This document shows positions 43,380-52,061 of a DNA stretch of 64,000 nucleotides, in pieces. Numbering within the stretch: the stretch's first letter is position 1; each line of letters begins with the position of its first letter. The notes beneath the pieces are model-generated. The model saw only the letters and a program-made list of their open reading frames with translations, was not told where the DNA came from and did not search any database. Where the stretch lies: assembly GCA_023458555.1 (NCBI GenBank), contig JAEWYS010000015.1, forward strand, positions 186,001 through 250,000, read 5' to 3'. Origin of the DNA: Bacteroidota bacterium (lineage in GTDB: Bacteria > Bacteroidota > Bacteroidia > Cytophagales > Cytophagaceae). The translations under genes were made by a program, and so were the position numbers.

Positions 43380-45137
43380 CTACCTGCCGGAGCGTGAACC
43401 AGTGAAGGCCTCCCAGCTTTTATATGCACTGATGTCTTCGCAGTTTCCGGCGATGTACTGTTCGCAAATGAATCCGTAAACCATACGTCCGTCTGCCAGT
43501 CTGACCTGACCGATTCCAAGCGGATGTTTTACATTCATCATAAAACCCCCAAGGTTTTTTACCGGTATCTGCCATACTTCCACATCAATGGAATGTCCCT
43601 GTCCTTCCGGAAGGCGGACCAGACCGGGTTTGGGTTTTCCAGCGGGGTCGAGAAGATACATGGCGTAGTCGGGACTTGTCTGAGTGCTGTAGGCATAAGA
43701 GGCTTCCAGGTCAGTCAGCTGATAGTTTAACGGGAAGGAACGTTTATGAAGACCTGCAACAGCTAATTCTGTTGTATCTGTTTGCAGAGCGGGAGCGTTG
43801 ACACTTCTTAACAGAACCTGTAGCTTACGTGCTTCTTCCAGCAGATGGACCTCATTACCGGCCGGAGCGATCAGTGTAACTCCAAAGGGGAGACCCTGTG
43901 AGGTAAATCCGGCGGGAACTGCGACGGCGCAAAGCCCCAGGAGGTTCACGAAATTGGTATAGTAGCCCAACTGGGTGTTGAGGTCTACCGGATTTTGAAG
44001 GACCTCTTCGATCGTAAAAATGCCCGGAGTAGTCGGGACCAGCAGGTAATCTGCCTGATCAAACAAGGCAAGTGCCTGGGTTCGCAGAGCTTCCAGCCTG
44101 TAGAACGCGGAAAATGTGTCAGTTGCTGTATAGCCTTCGGCCTGGGCAATGATACCTCTGACTACCGGATGTACTTCGTCAGGATGTTTTTTGATAAAAG
44201 ATCCTACTGCTGCCATACGTTCGGCGATCCAGGGGCCGTGGTACAGCAGGGCCGCGGTATCTGAGAAAAGCTGAAAAGAAATGCGTTTGACAGGGTATGT
44301 GCCGGAAACTTTACTTATGACAGACGAAAAAAGAGAAGCATATTCTTCGTTGTTTCCGGCAAAAAATAAGCCTTTCTCATCCGGTATGAGTATACTCTTT
44401 TTTTGTGGAGCTATACTGACGGGCGAAATTGTTTCAGATTCCCCAGCTATGTGATAAACGAGTGAGGCGTCTTCAATAGTAGTGGTAAAAAAAGAAACAC
44501 AATCCAATGACTTGCAAGCAGGTACAACTCCCTGGGTGCTTAACTGGCCAATACCCGGTTTTAGTCCGACCAGATTGTTTAATCCGGCGGGTACACGCCC
44601 TGATCCTGCCGTATCTGTGCCAAGTGAAAAGCAGGACATGCCAAGCGCTACTGCAACGGCAGAGCCGGAACTGGATCCTCCGCTTATATAAAGGGGATCA
44701 ACGCTGTTTCTGACAGCTCCGAAGGGACTTCTAGTACCGGTGAGACCGGTGGCGAACTGATCCAGATTGGTTTTGCCGATAACAATAGCGCCGGCATCAA
44801 TCAGCTTCTGTACAACGGCAGCATGCTGAGCAGGGGTATAGGAATAGGCAGGGCATGCTGCTGTTGTAGGCATTCCGGCCACATCAATATTATCTTTGAC
44901 AGCAAAAGGGATGCAATATAAAGGTAATGTGAAACCGCTTTCGAGTTTTCGGCGATTAAGGGCTATCTGTTGGAGTACTTCGTCTTTGGGGGTGGTATAT
45001 ATCCAGATGTTGTAATCGCTGTATTGAGCGATTTTCTCATAAATATCCTCAACAACTTCTTCAGGGCTGAGATCTCCCCGTAAAAATGCATTGAGAAGCT
45101 GACGTACCCGGATGGTACTTTTCTCTGTGACTAACAT
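43380..45137 (-). CDS. atzF: Allophanate hydrolase
   Basis: A 585-residue two-domain enzyme. The N-terminal amidase-signature domain (about 1-450) has the Lys of the Ser-Ser-Lys triad in PFAVKDNIDVAGMPTTAACPAY, the cis-Ser in ISGGSSSGSAVAVALG and the nucleophile Ser in TDTAGSGRVPAGLNNLVGLKP. A smaller C-terminal domain (about 465-585; YAMYLLDPAGKPKPGLVRL, GIGQVRLADGRMVYGFICE) matches the second domain found in full-length allophanate hydrolases. It splits allophanate to ammonia and CO2. First gene of the operon; the carboxylase starts 24 bases downstream. No urea transporter or urease gene is in the window. Confidence 0.93.
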   Translation of the reverse strand: MLVTEKSTIRVRQLLNAFLRGDLSPEEVVEDIYEKIAQYSDYNIWIYTTPKDEVLQQIALNRRKLESGFTLPLYCIPFAVKDNIDVAGMPTTAACPAYSYTPAQHAAVVQKLIDAGAIVIGKTNLDQFATGLTGTRSPFGAVRNSVDPLYISGGSSSGSAVAVALGMSCFSLGTDTAGSGRVPAGLNNLVGLKPGIGQLSTQGVVPACKSLDCVSFFTTTIEDASLVYHIAGESETISPVSIAPQKKSILIPDEKGLFFAGNNEEYASLFSSVISKVSGTYPVKRISFQLFSDTAALLYHGPWIAERMAAVGSFIKKHPDEVHPVVRGIIAQAEGYTATDTFSAFYRLEALRTQALALFDQADYLLVPTTPGIFTIEEVLQNPVDLNTQLGYYTNFVNLLGLCAVAVPAGFTSQGLPFGVTLIAPAGNEVHLLEEARKLQVLLRSVNAPALQTDTTELAVAGLHKRSFPLNYQLTDLEASYAYSTQTSPDYAMYLLDPAGKPKPGLVRLPEGQGHSIDVEVWQIPVKNLGGFMMNVKHPLGIGQVRLADGRMVYGFICEQYIAGNCEDISAYKSWEAFTGSRSGR

Positions 45138-45513
45138 GGCTAACAGGTTAATTGGTTGGTTTATAAAATTGGTTATGGTTTTTCAGTAATACCTGCTATA
45201 TCATGTAGTATCCGTTTTTATAGAGTTTTTGATCTTTTTCATAAAAAAAATAGAGTTAGTATGTGATTTCGTTTTACACGTACCAGTCAACAATATCCGG
45301 GGTGGTTAATTCCGGTCAGCCTTCCAGATTCGTGATGCATATATAAAAAACAGATCAATAAAGCAATAAAATTACTCAGCTTGAAATGTGCGACTTCAAA
45401 TTAGTTAAAGTTGTTTTAAAAACAAACTTGTTTTGTTAAAAATGTGCATGATTTTTTTAAATAAGGTTTAAATAAGAGGGGTGTTTGGTTTGGAAAAGTG
45501 TATTTTTTGAATT
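45138..45513. other. AT-rich intergenic region upstream of allophanate hydrolase
   Basis: About 375 bases between two minus-strand operons. I looked for a guanidine riboswitch-like leader and for promoter elements and found neither; there are A/T-rich inverted tracts (around 45410-45440) but no clear hairpin. Confidence 0.45.
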
Positions 45514-45897
45514 TTACCGGCATTTTTTTAACTGATCTCTGGTTTCGGATGGTGTTTGTGCTGTTGAGGGATTTCCCCAGCGTTTATTTATATAGTTCAC
45601 CAGATTCACAATGTCCATGTCGGACAAATCATGGTTAGCAGGCATTTCCTGCACATACCATTCTCCGTTGACTCTGATGGAATCTTTCATGCCATTGCGA
45701 ATAATACAGGCAAGTTGGTCCATATTGCTTTGGAGGTAATCGGAATCAGCAAGGGGAGGGATTAGTTTTTTCAATCCCTCTCCGTTTTTTCCATGGCAAT
45801 TGGCGCATCTGAGCTCATAGGTTTTTTCGGCAGTAGGGCCATTGGCACAACTGCTAAGCACGCAGCTCAGTGCGAACAACAACAATGTTCTACTCAT
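45514..45897 (-). CDS. Class I c-type cytochrome lipoprotein
   Basis: A 127-residue small cytochrome c. Lipobox at FALSCVLSSC; the haem site is CANCH (Cys31, Cys34, His35) and the likely axial Met is Met85 in VQEMPAN. It is a single-haem c-type domain anchored on the outer side of the inner membrane or the outer membrane. Its start overlaps the SCO gene end by 8 bases, so the two are coupled; an electron-transfer or copper-delivery role alongside SCO is likely. Confidence 0.9.
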   Translation of the reverse strand: MSRTLLLFALSCVLSSCANGPTAEKTYELRCANCHGKNGEGLKKLIPPLADSDYLQSNMDQLACIIRNGMKDSIRVNGEWYVQEMPANHDLSDMDIVNLVNYINKRWGNPSTAQTPSETRDQLKKCR

Positions 45898-46522
45898 TCA
45901 AAAGAATCTTTATGTCCCGTATGAGCTTTTTAGTAGCTTCTTCCTCTGTACCATCATAATAGCCGCGTATGTGCCGCTGCTTATCCATGAGGATAAGAGC
46001 TCCGCTATGTGCATAGCCTCCCGGCGCTTCTTTGTCTTCCAGGGCGCTGACCATATATTGCCGGGCGATGCTGAAAATGCTGTCCTGATTGCCTGTCACA
46101 AAATACCATCCGGGCGCCTGTACTTCGAGCCGGTTCGCATAGTCTTTTAATACAGCGACTGAATCGTGCACCGGATCTATGCTGTGTGACAGAATGGATA
46201 CCGAAGCACTGTCCCTGTATGCCTCATATACTTTTAGAAGATTGTTTTTCATGACCGGACATATGGTCGGGCATGTTGTGAAGAAGAAATCTGCGATATA
46301 TACCTTGTCTTCAAATGTAGAGGCTGTAACCGGCAGACCGTTCTGATCGGTGAAATGAAAATCCGGAACCTGATGGTATAGTGTATCGGTCACAGTTTGT
46401 CCTTCGACTTGTTTTTCGATTGGTATTCTGGGACCCAGTATCGGAAGCTCCTGTTCGGGCTGCCGGCAGCCGGCTATGCCTAAAATTCCGGCAGTAAGCA
46501 GAAAATAGAGTTGTTTTTTCAT
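45890..46522 (-). CDS. SCO1/SenC family copper/thiol-redox protein
   Basis: A 210-residue lipoprotein (lipobox LGIAGC) with a thioredoxin-like fold. The copper ligands Cys84 and Cys88 are in FFTTCPTICPV and the third ligand His172 is in YAHSGALIL. SCO proteins deliver copper to the CuA site of cytochrome oxidase or keep its thiols reduced. It overlaps the upstream lipoprotein gene by 4 bases (ATGA) and the downstream cytochrome gene by 8 bases. No oxidase subunit genes are in the window. Confidence 0.93.
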   Translation of the reverse strand: MKKQLYFLLTAGILGIAGCRQPEQELPILGPRIPIEKQVEGQTVTDTLYHQVPDFHFTDQNGLPVTASTFEDKVYIADFFFTTCPTICPVMKNNLLKVYEAYRDSASVSILSHSIDPVHDSVAVLKDYANRLEVQAPGWYFVTGNQDSIFSIARQYMVSALEDKEAPGGYAHSGALILMDKQRHIRGYYDGTEEEATKKLIRDIKILLNE

Positions 46523-46965
46523 CTGGACTGATAGTTTTTTAATAGTATCTGCGCTGAATCTATACTTTGGCCGATCAGGCTTTCTACCTGTTTCATTTTG
46601 ACCATTTCATTTGCATAGTAAGCCTTCTGTTCGTCAGCAGGTGTATCTGCTGCAGGATCCTGATAGTTGCGCATCCAGTCCATCATTGATTCATTTGCTT
46701 CCTGGAGCCTGTCGATCCGTTCTTTGAGCATAGCTTTTTCGTCTGCTGAAGAAACGCTGTCGCTAAGTACATTGAGCTGTTCCTTGAGGCTGAATATCTG
46801 CCCCATTTTGGCCATCTCTTTGTCATGCAGATCCATGAGTGCTTTACGGTCTTTTTCGAGCGAAGCAGAATCCGAACAGGAAGACAGTATCAGAAGAATA
46901 CCTGCAACAGATGCAATGCATGCAATATTGAGAAAGGAATAAGATGATTTGAAAAAATCAGCCAT
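46519..46965 (-). CDS. Helical lipoprotein of unknown function in the SCO operon
   Basis: A 148-residue lipoprotein. The ATG at 46965 (MADFFKSSYSFLNIACIASVAGILLILSSC) gives a lipobox LLILSSC; the longer frame to 47046 has no better N-terminus. The mature protein is mostly charged helix and looks like a coiled coil (LMDLHDKEMAKMGQIFSL, ADEKAMLKERIDRLQEANESMMDWMRNY). Similar small proteins sit next to SCO genes in other Bacteroidota, which suggests a role in copper handling or respiration, but this is inference. It overlaps the SCO start by 4 bases. Confidence 0.65.
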   Translation of the reverse strand: MADFFKSSYSFLNIACIASVAGILLILSSCSDSASLEKDRKALMDLHDKEMAKMGQIFSLKEQLNVLSDSVSSADEKAMLKERIDRLQEANESMMDWMRNYQDPAADTPADEQKAYYANEMVKMKQVESLIGQSIDSAQILLKNYQSR

Positions 46966-47069
46966 ACAAAAAGAGTAGTTAGTAGAGTTAAACATGTTTT
47001 GAAGAATAATTGATTGGAAAATCTGCCGGATCGGTAAAAATTCCAAATGGTAAAAATGTAAAACGTTGT

Positions 47070-47456
47070 TTAGGATTTAGGCGGAGGAGCCTGGTACTTC
47101 GTAATTACCTGTGCCCAGCAGTTATTAACAGGAGGATAAATCAGCGTATTCCGGTAGGCAAAAGGTATGGTGAATTGTATTTCTCCGGCATCGGTCAGAA
47201 TCTCTGCTTGGGCAAATAGCAGTAGCGAACCCGGATTGCCACGCTCAGTTTCAGCGGCTTTTTTTAACTCTTTATTCAGATAGCAGCTTCCCTGACAGAA
47301 AGAATTGACTTCTTTGTTTATACACAGACTGGTTGAAATAAAATCAAAATTGACCGTATAGTCGATATATGGAAAGTAGTTTTTTGAAAAGCTCAGCAGG
47401 TACACTGCTATAAAGAGAAGCGGCCGGAGTTTTCGGAATGGAACATATACTTTCAC
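47070..47456 (-). CDS. Small exported/membrane Cys-motif protein
   Basis: A 128-residue protein with a GTG start at 47456 (no in-frame ATG nearby). A hydrophobic N-terminal helix (LRPLLFIAVYLLSFS) is followed by a conserved-looking motif LCINKEV...CQGSCYLNKEL, with three Cys in C-x8-C-x3-C spacing, then a soluble tail ending in PPVNNCWAQVITKYQAPPPKS. I recall short proteins with this motif near copper or respiration genes in Bacteroidota; no function is established. It lies 104 bases upstream of the lipoprotein/SCO/cytochrome genes on the same strand. The motif suggests a metal site. Confidence 0.55.
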   Translation of the reverse strand: MKVYVPFRKLRPLLFIAVYLLSFSKNYFPYIDYTVNFDFISTSLCINKEVNSFCQGSCYLNKELKKAAETERGNPGSLLLFAQAEILTDAGEIQFTIPFAYRNTLIYPPVNNCWAQVITKYQAPPPKS

Positions 47457-47674
47457 TATTCAAAGTTAAGGGTAAAAAACCAAAATTCACTCATTTGAAT
47501 AAAAGATTTCAACGTGCTGAAAATTAATCGAATACAGAATGATATAAGTGGTTTTATTCGAGATAAAGGGAGGTATGTCCGAATCGTCCATTTTTTGGCT
47601 ACAAAACACAGGCCTATATCCGGAGAGATACAGATACTTTTATTGTTGTATAGATAAAACACCATAAAAAGCCT

Positions 47675-48028
47675 ATGTTTCTTGTGAAAATACTTCGAAA
47701 TCGCTGCCCGTACTGCCATGAAGGAACTGTATTCACAAACTCTAATCTATTGAGTCTGCTCCCAGGAAAAATGCATCATGACTGTCCTCATTGCAAAGCC
47801 CGTTTTATGCGGGAGCCCGGTTATTTCTGGGGAGCTATGTATGTAAGTTATGCGCTGGCTACCGCAGAGGGATTCATAACTTACTTTCTGTGTCGTCTGC
47901 TGGGAACCGGTACGTATGATCTGATCAATCTGGCAGCAATCATTGCAGCTATATTACTATTGTCTCCTTTTAATTTCAGAATGGCGCGTATTGTGTGGCT
48001 CTATATTTTTGCCCGTATTGACGAATAA
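47675..48028 (+). CDS. DUF983 membrane protein with zinc-ribbon N-terminus
   Basis: A 117-residue protein of the DUF983 family. Two Cys-x2-Cys pairs (RCPYCHEGTVF; HDCPHCKARF) form a zinc-ribbon-like N-terminus, followed by two transmembrane helices (YFWGAMYVSYALATAEGFITYFLC region; LAAIIAAILLLSPF region). Function is unknown; homologues often stand near respiratory or envelope genes. Monocistronic, divergent from the Cys-motif gene. Confidence 0.85.
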   Translation: MFLVKILRNRCPYCHEGTVFTNSNLLSLLPGKMHHDCPHCKARFMREPGYFWGAMYVSYALATAEGFITYFLCRLLGTGTYDLINLAAIIAAILLLSPFNFRMARIVWLYIFARIDE

Positions 48029-48244
48029 CAGGGTATAATGTGAAACCGGCGGGGGCAGAATCAGTCCGCCTGGCGTTTGCTGGCATGATTAAAAGAATAT
48101 GTGTAATTTTCCCCTGTAAGGTGATTGAAAAACTGATACCTCATTTAATATCTGTTGATTTTGCAGCAGCTAAATGATTGCAGGGGTAGATTAACTGTTA
48201 AATAAGCTGTTTCAGCTTATTTATGTTCTTTTAATTTTTGAGAC

Positions 48245-50026
48245 ATGAATGTTTTGCATACGAAGCTTTCCTATCGGAGAGCTTATTGGCTATATACTCT
48301 GATCTTGTTACTGTTCTGGCATCCATTAAGCGCTCAGACCGATCAGGATTTGTCAGCTCGGGACAGCGCGGTGAAAGCTCTGGAGCGAAAGCTGACTGAA
48401 GTAAACAGCCTCCGGATCAAGGATTCGCTCAAGATTGATCTGCTTATGCAGGAACTCAAGCTGCTAATGGAAACCCGCAAAAGTGAGCTGAGCAGTACAC
48501 CTGCACCAGTCGATTCGCTTTTGCTCCGTCAAAAAGAAGAGATACAGCGGCTAAAAGCAAAAACCGGAGGGGAGCCGGTCGTATTCTACCGGGATACGCT
48601 GTTTTATATCTATGCATCGCTGGGGCCTTATCAGGTCAGGGAGAGGGTCGCTGATGTCGAAAAAAAGATACGCTATCTTTACGAAATACCTTTTTTCTTC
48701 CCGGATTCCATCCAGATAAGGAAAACTCATCATCTTATTACCATTCAGTATCAGGATCAGACCATATCAGGTATCAGCACTGCCGACGGCCTGTGGGCAG
48801 GTAAAGATATGGACAGCCTGGCGGTCGAGCAGCGGGATGCCCTGCGCAAAACCATATCCAGGTACAGAAGCGAAAACAGTTTGAAAAACAATCTGATAAG
48901 AGTAGGGGAGCTGTCTTTTATTCTCCTTGTGGTGGTGGTGCTTATTGTGTTGATTAATCGTTTTTTTGACTATGTCAAGTTTGTAGGACAGACCGGGGAA
49001 AGTCGTTTTCTGGCTGGCGTACGAATCCGGAATTATGAGCTGATCAAACGGGAACATATCTCTGTGTTTTTCGTTCGTTTTATGGATCTGCTTCGCGTAC
49101 TTGTCTTTCTGATGCTTTTTTTTATTGCGATGCCGGTGGCGCTGAGTATTTTCCCTTCCACGCAAAACTGGTCCGGAATGATCAGGGAGTGGTTTTGGGA
49201 TCCTTTAAAGCTGATTGCACTGTCTATTGTCCATTATCTGCCCAATCTGATCACTATAGCTCTGATTCTGGTGCTGACCAGATATGTCCTCAGGCTGTTC
49301 CGTTTTTTTTCTGCGGAGATAGAGCGTGGCGCTTTGTCGATCAACGGCTTTCATAAAGAGTGGGCCGGGCCAACCTATGCGCTGGTGCGTTTTATGCTGC
49401 TGATGCTCATGCTGGTTATTATTTTTCCTTATCTTCCCGGCTCCGGTTCCGATGCGTTTAAGGGAATGTCGGTTTTTCTCGGTATTCTGATATCCATAGG
49501 TTCGTCATCAGCGGTTGCCAACGCTGTAGCCGGTCTGGTAATCACGTATATGAGGCCCTTTCAGGCCGGAGACTGGATCAAGACCGGCGATGTGACCGGA
49601 GTGGTGATTGAAAAAAATGCGCTGGTGACGAGAATCCGTACGATCAATAATGAGGATGTGTCGGTGCCAAACTCTGCGGTACTGAGCGGGCATACTGTCA
49701 ATTATTCGTCCCTGGGCAAAAAAGCGGGTCTTGTGCTTGCTGTTTGTGTCAAAATCCGGTACGATTATGCACATACACTTATAGAATCATTGTTGATTCA
49801 TGCAGCTTTGCGTACCCAGGATGTTGCCTCATCACCGCATCCTTATGTGTTTCAGCTGTCACTGGAAGAGCTGCATGCAGTCTATGAGCTCAATGCCTAC
49901 ACATTTGTACCGGACAATATGTATCAGATCAGGTCCGATCTGGTACGCAATATTCAGACGGTTTTTGCAGAAGCAAAAGTGGAAATCTCCTCTACACAGT
50001 ATGTTGAAATACGGGAGGCAAAATAG
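48245..50026 (+). CDS. MscS-family mechanosensitive ion channel
   Basis: A 593-residue channel. An N-terminal signal (WLYTLILLLFWHPLSAQT) and a periplasmic coiled-coil segment (about 35-110; KALERKLTEVNSLRIKDSLK) precede several transmembrane helices (from about 220) and the MscS pore and cytoplasmic domain (about 405-590; SIGSSSAVANAVAGLVITYMRPFQAGDWIKTGDVTGVVIEKNALVTRIRTINNEDVSVPNS). The extended N-terminus makes it longer than the 286-residue E. coli MscS. It opens on membrane tension to release solutes during osmotic downshock. No hairpin is obvious after it. Confidence 0.92.
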   Translation: MNVLHTKLSYRRAYWLYTLILLLFWHPLSAQTDQDLSARDSAVKALERKLTEVNSLRIKDSLKIDLLMQELKLLMETRKSELSSTPAPVDSLLLRQKEEIQRLKAKTGGEPVVFYRDTLFYIYASLGPYQVRERVADVEKKIRYLYEIPFFFPDSIQIRKTHHLITIQYQDQTISGISTADGLWAGKDMDSLAVEQRDALRKTISRYRSENSLKNNLIRVGELSFILLVVVVLIVLINRFFDYVKFVGQTGESRFLAGVRIRNYELIKREHISVFFVRFMDLLRVLVFLMLFFIAMPVALSIFPSTQNWSGMIREWFWDPLKLIALSIVHYLPNLITIALILVLTRYVLRLFRFFSAEIERGALSINGFHKEWAGPTYALVRFMLLMLMLVIIFPYLPGSGSDAFKGMSVFLGILISIGSSSAVANAVAGLVITYMRPFQAGDWIKTGDVTGVVIEKNALVTRIRTINNEDVSVPNSAVLSGHTVNYSSLGKKAGLVLAVCVKIRYDYAHTLIESLLIHAALRTQDVASSPHPYVFQLSLEELHAVYELNAYTFVPDNMYQIRSDLVRNIQTVFAEAKVEISSTQYVEIREAK

Positions 50027-50108
50027 TTTGATTTGTATTTTTTCAGTCACTTGCCACTTTAAGCGTCTGATCCTGTCATTTTTTTAAGAAAAAAGTCAAA
50101 TAAATTGT

Positions 50109-50150
50109 GTAGTTAAACAGCTACATGTATATTTGTAGTCAAATAGCTAC
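50109..50150 (+). promoter_or_regulatory. ArsR-family operator repeats over the promoter
   Basis: Two near-identical 16-mers, GTAGTTAAACAGCTAC (50109-50124) and GTAGTCAAATAGCTAC (50135-50150), each an imperfect palindrome. Between and partly in them lies TATATTTG (50128-50135), a perfect TAnnTTTG -7 element, with ATTG 20 bases upstream. The ATG is at 50154, so repressor binding would cover the start site. Confidence 0.75.
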
Positions 50151-50153
50151 ACA

Positions 50154-50477
50154 ATGAATCTGAGACGAGATGTATTTCAGGCCATAGCGGATCCCACCAG
50201 AAGGGCTATACTGCTATTGCTTGCATCGCAGGCGATGACTGCAGGAGCGATTGCATCCAATTTTAATACGGCCAGACCGACTGTTTCCAGGCATCTTCAG
50301 ATACTGGCTGAATGTGAGCTGCTCGAGCAGGAGCAAAACGGGCGGGAGATATATTATCACTTAAATCCCCGAAAGATAAAGGAAATAGCTGATTTTATCG
50401 AACCTTTCCGTGAAATGTGGGATGACCGGTTCAATAAGCTGGAAGCTATCATGAAAAAATACAAATCAGCAGAATAA
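50154..50477 (+). CDS. ArsR-family transcriptional regulator
   Basis: A 107-residue winged-helix regulator (RRDVFQAIADPTRRAILLLLASQAMTAGAIASNFNTARPTVSRHLQILAECELLEQEQNGREIYYHLN). It has no Cys-based metal site in the usual ArsR helix positions and belongs to the group that partners SRPBCC/AHSA1 genes. First of four genes; two operator-like repeats precede it, so it probably represses its own operon. The next gene starts 25 bases later. Confidence 0.93.
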   Translation: MNLRRDVFQAIADPTRRAILLLLASQAMTAGAIASNFNTARPTVSRHLQILAECELLEQEQNGREIYYHLNPRKIKEIADFIEPFREMWDDRFNKLEAIMKKYKSAE

Positions 50478-50502
50478 TAGCCAATACATTATCATTATAT
50501 AT

Positions 50503-50970
50503 ATGGAGCGAAAGACGAAAATTAATGCTGAGGAAGGCAGGCAGGAACTGATGATCACCAGAGAATTTGATCTGCCGGTGGGCTTGCTTTTCAAAGCATA
50601 TACGGAGCCGGAAATTGTTGAGCAGTGGATGGGAACAAAGGTACTGAAGCTGGACAGTAAAAAGCATGGAAGCTATCGGTTCGAAACAAGTGATCCCAAG
50701 AGAAATATACTGTTCTGGTCCAACGGAACAATTCATGAGTGTATTGATAACCATAAAATTGTAAGGACTTTTGAGATGGAGAATACGGGTTTTGATGTCC
50801 AGCTTGAGTTTCTGGATTTTGAAAAGCTTACGGACGATACCAGCAAACTTACGATACACATCGTTTACAAATCGGTCGCGGTCAGGGATCAGGTTTTACA
50901 ATTACCATTTGCCTATGGCCTGAATATGGCTCATAATCGTTTACAGGAAATAATGAACAAACTTAAATAA
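50503..50970 (+). CDS. SRPBCC/AHSA1-family protein
   Basis: A 155-residue START-like fold protein of the AHSA1/polyketide-cyclase type (LMITREFDLPVGLLFKAYTEPEIVEQWMGTKVLKLDSKKHGSYRF; the later ...GLNMAHNRLQEIMNKL end helix). These bind hydrophobic ligands; many lie next to ArsR and DoxX-like genes, as here. Ligand unknown. The next gene follows after 7 bases. Confidence 0.9.
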   Translation: MERKTKINAEEGRQELMITREFDLPVGLLFKAYTEPEIVEQWMGTKVLKLDSKKHGSYRFETSDPKRNILFWSNGTIHECIDNHKIVRTFEMENTGFDVQLEFLDFEKLTDDTSKLTIHIVYKSVAVRDQVLQLPFAYGLNMAHNRLQEIMNKLK

Positions 50971-50977
50971 TACTGTC

Positions 50978-51358
50978 ATGTCAAAGAGAAATAAGATCAT
51001 TTACTGGATTGCTACGGTCTGGCTTTCACTGGGAATGCTGTCCAGCGGAATAGTACAGTTAACCAATATGCAGGAGGAGGTTGACAATATTACCCGTCTG
51101 GGGTATCCTGTTTATTTTCTGACCATAATCGGTGTCTGGAAAATCCTGGGAGTTGTCGCGATACTTATACCAAGGTTTCCTCTTCTGAAGGAGTGGGCTT
51201 ATGCCGGTTTTTTCTTTACAGCATCTGGTGCAGCGTTTTCTCATGCAGCTTCAGGGGACCCGGCGACCGAACTATTTCCTGCTTTTCTGATTATCACTCT
51301 GATCGTAGTATCCTGGTATTTCCGGCCGGCCGACAGGAAAATTGCAGTGGCTGCTTAA
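50978..51358 (+). CDS. DoxX-like membrane protein
   Basis: A 126-residue, four-helix membrane protein of the DoxX-like group (IIYWIATVWLSLGMLSSGIVQL; LGYPVYFLTIIGVWKILGVVAIL; WAYAGFFFTASGAAFSHA; ELFPAFLIITLIVVSWYF). It is the usual third member of ArsR-SRPBCC-DoxX operons; function is poorly known, perhaps redox or membrane stress. Ends 15-24 bases before the DUF4256 gene. Confidence 0.9.
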   Translation: MSKRNKIIYWIATVWLSLGMLSSGIVQLTNMQEEVDNITRLGYPVYFLTIIGVWKILGVVAILIPRFPLLKEWAYAGFFFTASGAAFSHAASGDPATELFPAFLIITLIVVSWYFRPADRKIAVAA

Positions 51359-51382
51359 GTAAGAATAAAAAAGATGTACAGT

Positions 51383-51949
51383 ATGAAAAATGACAATAGA
51401 AAGCTGACACCAGGGCAGCGTGAAGAACTTATTAACGTACTGAAAACCCGCTTCGGGAAAAACACAATTCGTCATAAAACGATCGAATGGACCGATGTGC
51501 AGGCAAAACTGGAAAAGCATCCGGAAAAATTATGGTCACTCCATGAAATGGAAATAACGGGAGGGGAGCCTGATGTCGTCGGTTATGACAAAGAAACGGG
51601 GGAATATATTTTTTATGACTGCTCGGCTGAAAGCCCCAAAGGGCGCCGAAGTGTCTGCTTTGACCGGGAAGGACTGGAGTCAAGAAAAGAGCACAGACCG
51701 GACGATAGCGCCATAGATATGGCCCAGGCTATGGGTATTGAACTCCTGACAGAGGAAGAATACCGGGAGCTGCAGAAATATGGAGAGTTTGACCTGAAAA
51801 CCTCGAGCTGGGTACAGACTCCGTCTGATATCCGAAAACGTGGCGGAGCGTTCTTTTGCGACCGTCGATACGGGCATGTGTTTCTGTATCACAATGGTGC
51901 GCAGTCTTATTATGCAGCGAGGGGTTTTCGGGGATCGCTGAGGGTCTGA
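51383..51949 (+). CDS. DUF4256 protein
   Basis: A 188-residue protein of the DUF4256 family (start at MKNDNRKLTPGQREELINVL; an in-frame ATG three codons earlier at 51374 is possible). Conserved-looking segments are LHEMEITGGEPDVVGYD, YIFYDCSAESPKGRRSVCFDREGLESRKEHRP and RGGAFFCDRRYGHVFLYHNGAQSYYAARGFRGSL. Function is unknown. Its position 24 bases after the DoxX gene makes it the last gene of the ArsR operon, and a terminator follows. Confidence 0.88.
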   Translation: MKNDNRKLTPGQREELINVLKTRFGKNTIRHKTIEWTDVQAKLEKHPEKLWSLHEMEITGGEPDVVGYDKETGEYIFYDCSAESPKGRRSVCFDREGLESRKEHRPDDSAIDMAQAMGIELLTEEEYRELQKYGEFDLKTSSWVQTPSDIRKRGGAFFCDRRYGHVFLYHNGAQSYYAARGFRGSLRV

Positions 51950-51971
51950 AAAGCTGATGTGGCAGCGACAG

Positions 51972-52015
51972 ACAGAACATTTCAGGGAGCAATTTTATCA
52001 CCGGAAATGTTCTGT
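51972..52015 (+). terminator. Terminator of the ArsR operon
   Basis: Stem ACAGAACATTTC / GAAATGTTCTGT, 12 bp, with a 20-base loop, 22 bases after the DUF4256 stop. No strong U-run follows, so termination may be partial. Confidence 0.65.
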
Positions 52016-52061
52016 TTCGTAAACATTGATGTTTTTGTTTTGTGATACCGGCAATCACGTT

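Noticed and set aside
45138..45513. Possible guanidine riboswitch upstream of the allophanate hydrolase/carboxylase operon
   Set aside because: Read by eye on the minus strand, I saw none of the conserved ykkC-type motifs. A covariance search would settle it.
47461..47468. TAACTTTG as promoter of the Cys-motif gene
   Set aside because: It fits TAnnTTTG but ends only 4 bases before the GTG, so transcription would start inside the codon; no -33 element at the right spacing. Not listed as a feature.
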